Shown here one piece after another: positions 61,049 through 64,000 of a stretch of DNA of 64,000 nucleotides. Source of the stretch: Dimorphilus gyrociliatus (taxonomy: Eukaryota; Annelida; Polychaeta; Dinophilidae); NCBI GenBank assembly GCA_904063045.1, contig CAJFCJ010000022.1:496001-560000 (forward strand), given 5' to 3'. The notes under the pieces are model-generated. The model saw nothing but the letters and a program-made list of their open reading frames with translations. It did no database searches and was not told the origin of the DNA. How positions within the stretch are numbered: the stretch's first letter is position 1; every line of letters begins with the position of its first letter. Position numbers and translations under genes: made by a program.

Positions 61049-64000
61049 ATGAACGCGAAAAATCTCTCCCTCGTTATTTTCTTCGTTCAAATGTATTCCT
61101 CTCACCATTTTTTAATGTCGACAACTACAATGAAATTACATCAAATTCCTCATATTTACGATTTAAACGTTCAAGTTCCGTCATCTCAAGTTGACCTGTG
61201 GAAAGAGGTTTTTGTTTTTTATTTTATGTTAATTGAATAAAAGAAGGAGATAAAAACTTTCCTTTATTAGATTCATATAAATACAAGTGGTATTGTGGTA
61301 ATTGATGAAGTAAACCCAGCAGAGTTTCCTTTGTATACGAATAAGATTGTGATTGTGACAAAATATTTGGGAGGAAGTCAATTAACGTTCATTGAAGATA
61401 CTAGAATTCATGCAAAAGCTTTAGTTATTACCATACCAAGTTAATATTTTCAATATTATGATGATATTCGTAAATTTTAGACTAGTCCTACAATGAAATC
61501 TTTTACTTTCTTTACAGTTCCTAGTCTATTTTATGATCCAATCTATGAATTGATTCCTGTTGCTTTTGCTAATCCATCTTCTATAAATTTTACTTCAGAG
61601 GTAAAGATGATAATGTTAAGTTTAACGCAAGATTTACCTCTAGACGGAGGATCGAAGAATTTTATGCAGACTATAATGAATGGGTAAGAAAAATGAAAGA
61701 ATATTTCAGAACAACTTCATTCTACTAATAATGATAATTTTCATTGATAATTAGAGGAGCTTTTAATCAAATAATTGATGGAAATTATTCAACTTGTTCT
61801 ACACCTTTGCAGTACATTTCAGTTATTTTGCCAAGTACTAAAATGTGGGTAGGAAAGGTAACAGTCTGTACAACGGAACAAAGTAAATTACATATAGACT
61901 CATAGCTATGTATCTTATTTATTGAATAATAATTGAAATATTTATGAAAACTAGATGTTCACTTGAATGTTTCATTCTATTCACCCAATGGACCAAGTTG
62001 TAATTATACTGGAACTTCACCTGCACATGTTGGATGCCAGATATTTTCGTGTTATATCCTTAGGTATAACTCTCATTACACGAAACTCTATGTAAACTCA
62101 TTGAATCACTATGTGCACTTATGTGAACTGGAAGTAACAATGCTTAATATGGCTATAGGAACAACAGTTACGGCCAAGATAAATGGTTCGACAGTATCAA
62201 TACCGTATTATAGAGATCTAAATATTATAGTGGAGAAGTGTATAACAACTAATTTTAAACTTGGTCGCGATGTTTTCGTTCAAATTCTAATGACGAGAAT
62301 CGATTGTAAGCGTTTCTTTTTATTTATTAATTTAATTATATATTCACTGGTTTATTCATTTAATTATTTTTCGCTTTAAAGGTTCTGGAAGTCTTTGTTC
62401 TGGACATTTTCGGTTTAGGGCAATTATGGATAAGGGGGAAAAAAACTACTGTCCTTCACTTACAACCAAACCAAATAGTCTCGAATGGATTGTTTGGCCG
62501 TGTTTCGGAATTACTTCTCACATTATTTTAGTTAACGATTTAACTACTACACGCATAATTAGTATAGAGATTTATGGATCGGAGGTATCTACTTCTACAG
62601 CTCTACTTAACCTGCTACCTTCGACAGATTGCTCTATTATGGGTGCAAATTCAAATATAATATGCGGACAATTCTCCTATTGGACTAGTAAATCAGAAGA
62701 TAGTGCGCCAAACAATTACAATCCATTCCTAATATTGGACGATAGTCATACTACTTGTATAAGTAGCGAGATATTTAAGAATTTCTCGTGGATTTCCATA
62801 CTTCCCGGTCAATACGATCTGGAGAAGCTTGTTATAATCACTAATTCAACACCTCCTCTACTAACGATACCAGTCAATTTCACATTTTGCGATGACAATG
62901 GACTAGTTGAAGTTATTACAGAAAATATTAAATTTGGCGAAGGGTTATACACCTGTACATTTAATCTATCATTGTCCATTAAGCCGTCAAGTTTAAATAT
63001 AACAATAGACGAAGGATATTATGGAGAATTTTGCGAGTTTCAACTCTATGGATCAAAGATATCCTCGTCTAAAAATGCAATATCAGTATCGAATTTTCAA
63101 ATGTCTCTTAGCAATTCTTATAATTGTACAAGCCCTGGAGAAAAGCTGGAAGATTTTATCTGGCTTCCCTCTAGTGAATATTGTTATTCTATATACGGTA
63201 GAGTTAATGGTAAACCGTGGGTTAGAGTAAAATTTACTTATAGCTACCTAATAGAAACTGTACTAATATCGCATATGGACAACATATCGAGTGTAGATAT
63301 TGGTTTGGTGGGAACATGGAGAGGTGTTGAGTATTTAACGGAAAATGAATATCCTTTCAAAAGTCAGAGGAGGATCTGCGCTACTGAAATCAATTTGAAT
63401 AGGTTCAGTGAAAGGATTAACTGTCTTGAGAACGCTTATGGAAATTATTTATATGTTGGGTCGTTAAACTATAAAGCCACAATTAGAATATGCGAGTTAG
63501 GCTTTTTTGGCTATAGATTCGATTATCTTGAGAATGAACATCTATTACGAATGGTTGATAAAGTGTCGACCAGCTCATTAATACATTTTGATGGAAATTC
63601 AAATGTTACTTCCCTGTCAATTTCACCAATGTTTAATGGAGAAGGTGAATTGATTATTTACGGCCTACCTAGGAATTATCCTATTCAATTCCTAAACGAG
63701 TCTAACATTCTGTTGCGTTTAAATGAACCATTCGTAAAGAATAACGATATACTTTATGACGTTCAGCAAAGTTCAATAGAAAGTTTACTTTTCGAAGGAG
63801 ATTTTACAGCAGAGCTATTTGTAAGAATTTTTGGAATTTTTAAAAGAGGAGGTTGACATTGATACATATATATATATTTAAATTCGATATTCTTTTACTT
63901 TATTTATCGTTTCAGTCTACTCTAAACCTATTGTGAACGATGCTAAACTCTATCAAGGAACCTCAAAACTATTTAACACTTTTCAATTGTGCAGTAGCGA
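61049..64000 (+). CDS. Secreted F5/8C-like/PAN protein (paralogue 2; 3' end outside window)
   Basis: Paralogue of the gene at 49959 with the same intron order and phases. Exons are 61049-61207, 61271-61439, 61518-61683, 61755-61882, 61955-62305, 62382-63851 and 63916-64000 (cut by the window end), giving at least 842 aa. The start is the Met before a hydrophobic signal (NLSLVIFFVQMYSS). The Gly-rich linker of paralogue 1 is absent. Shared stretches include YNPFLILDDSHTTC (YNPFSLIDDRFNTC in paralogue 1), RGVEYLTENEYPFKSQRRIC (RGVEYLDKRKFPYNSQRIIC) and CLENAYG (CRENAVG). Divergent repeat ends read LCELEVTMLN, IISIEIYGSE, FCEFQLYGSK and RICELGFFGY. The truncated last exon begins like the PAN-like domain of paralogue 1 (FNTFQLCSS against HDTFQECVK). 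N-glycosylation sequons are frequent. Function is unknown; an extracellular binding role is an analogy. Confidence 0.85.

Noticed and set aside
1-64000. tRNA, rRNA, CRISPR array or transposon
   Set aside because: No cloverleaf with A/B boxes, rRNA core, regular repeat-spacer array, transposase or reverse-transcriptase motif was found by eye; short non-autonomous elements cannot be excluded without a repeat library.

Overview
The window is animal nuclear DNA. It is AT-rich, with spliced genes whose GT-AG introns are mostly 60-300 bp and many CT/GA and AT microsatellites. The gene content (peptide-type class A receptors, an ephrin, a leprecan-type collagen prolyl 3-hydroxylase, a CYP2-clan P450, and large lectin-like/PAN secreted proteins) suggests a small-genome lophotrochozoan, most likely an annelid. 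That placement is inference. I see no transposase or reverse-transcriptase ORF, rRNA, tRNA or CRISPR array.

Layout: (1) 1-1685, plus: the 3' seven exons of a cytochrome P450. (2) 3945-5897, minus: a two-exon profilin-like protein. (3) 8613-8975, minus: two exons of an unidentified protein that resembles a TFIIB/cyclin fold. (4) 9539-10753, minus: an intronless peptide-type GPCR. (5) 13249-13817, plus: a tentative three-exon protein with many Cys-Cys pairs. (6) 18489-25947, minus: a complete 15-exon prolyl 3-hydroxylase of 852 aa, with one degenerate and one intact dioxygenase domain in tandem. (7) 26466-48719, plus: a six-exon GPI-anchor-type ephrin with a first intron of about 19.8 kb, divergent from (6) across a 518-bp shared promoter region. 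(8) 49959-53408, plus: a seven-exon secreted protein of 978 aa with degenerate F5/8-type-C-like repeats and a C-terminal PAN-like domain. (9) 55902-56963, minus: a second intronless GPCR. (10) 61049-64000, plus: a paralogue of (8) with identical intron phases, cut by the window end.

The genes do not form one pathway. Several are extracellular or signalling genes: ephrin, P3H, two receptors and the paralogous secreted pair. The strongest leads are the double-dioxygenase P3H, the paralogous lectin-like/PAN pair, and the ephrin intron. The intron carries a diverged, non-coding duplicated element about 0.8 kb apart, plus three of the window's five perfect TGACGTCA sites. All exon coordinates come from reading splice signals and frames by eye. 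They were checked for phase consistency but not by transcript data.
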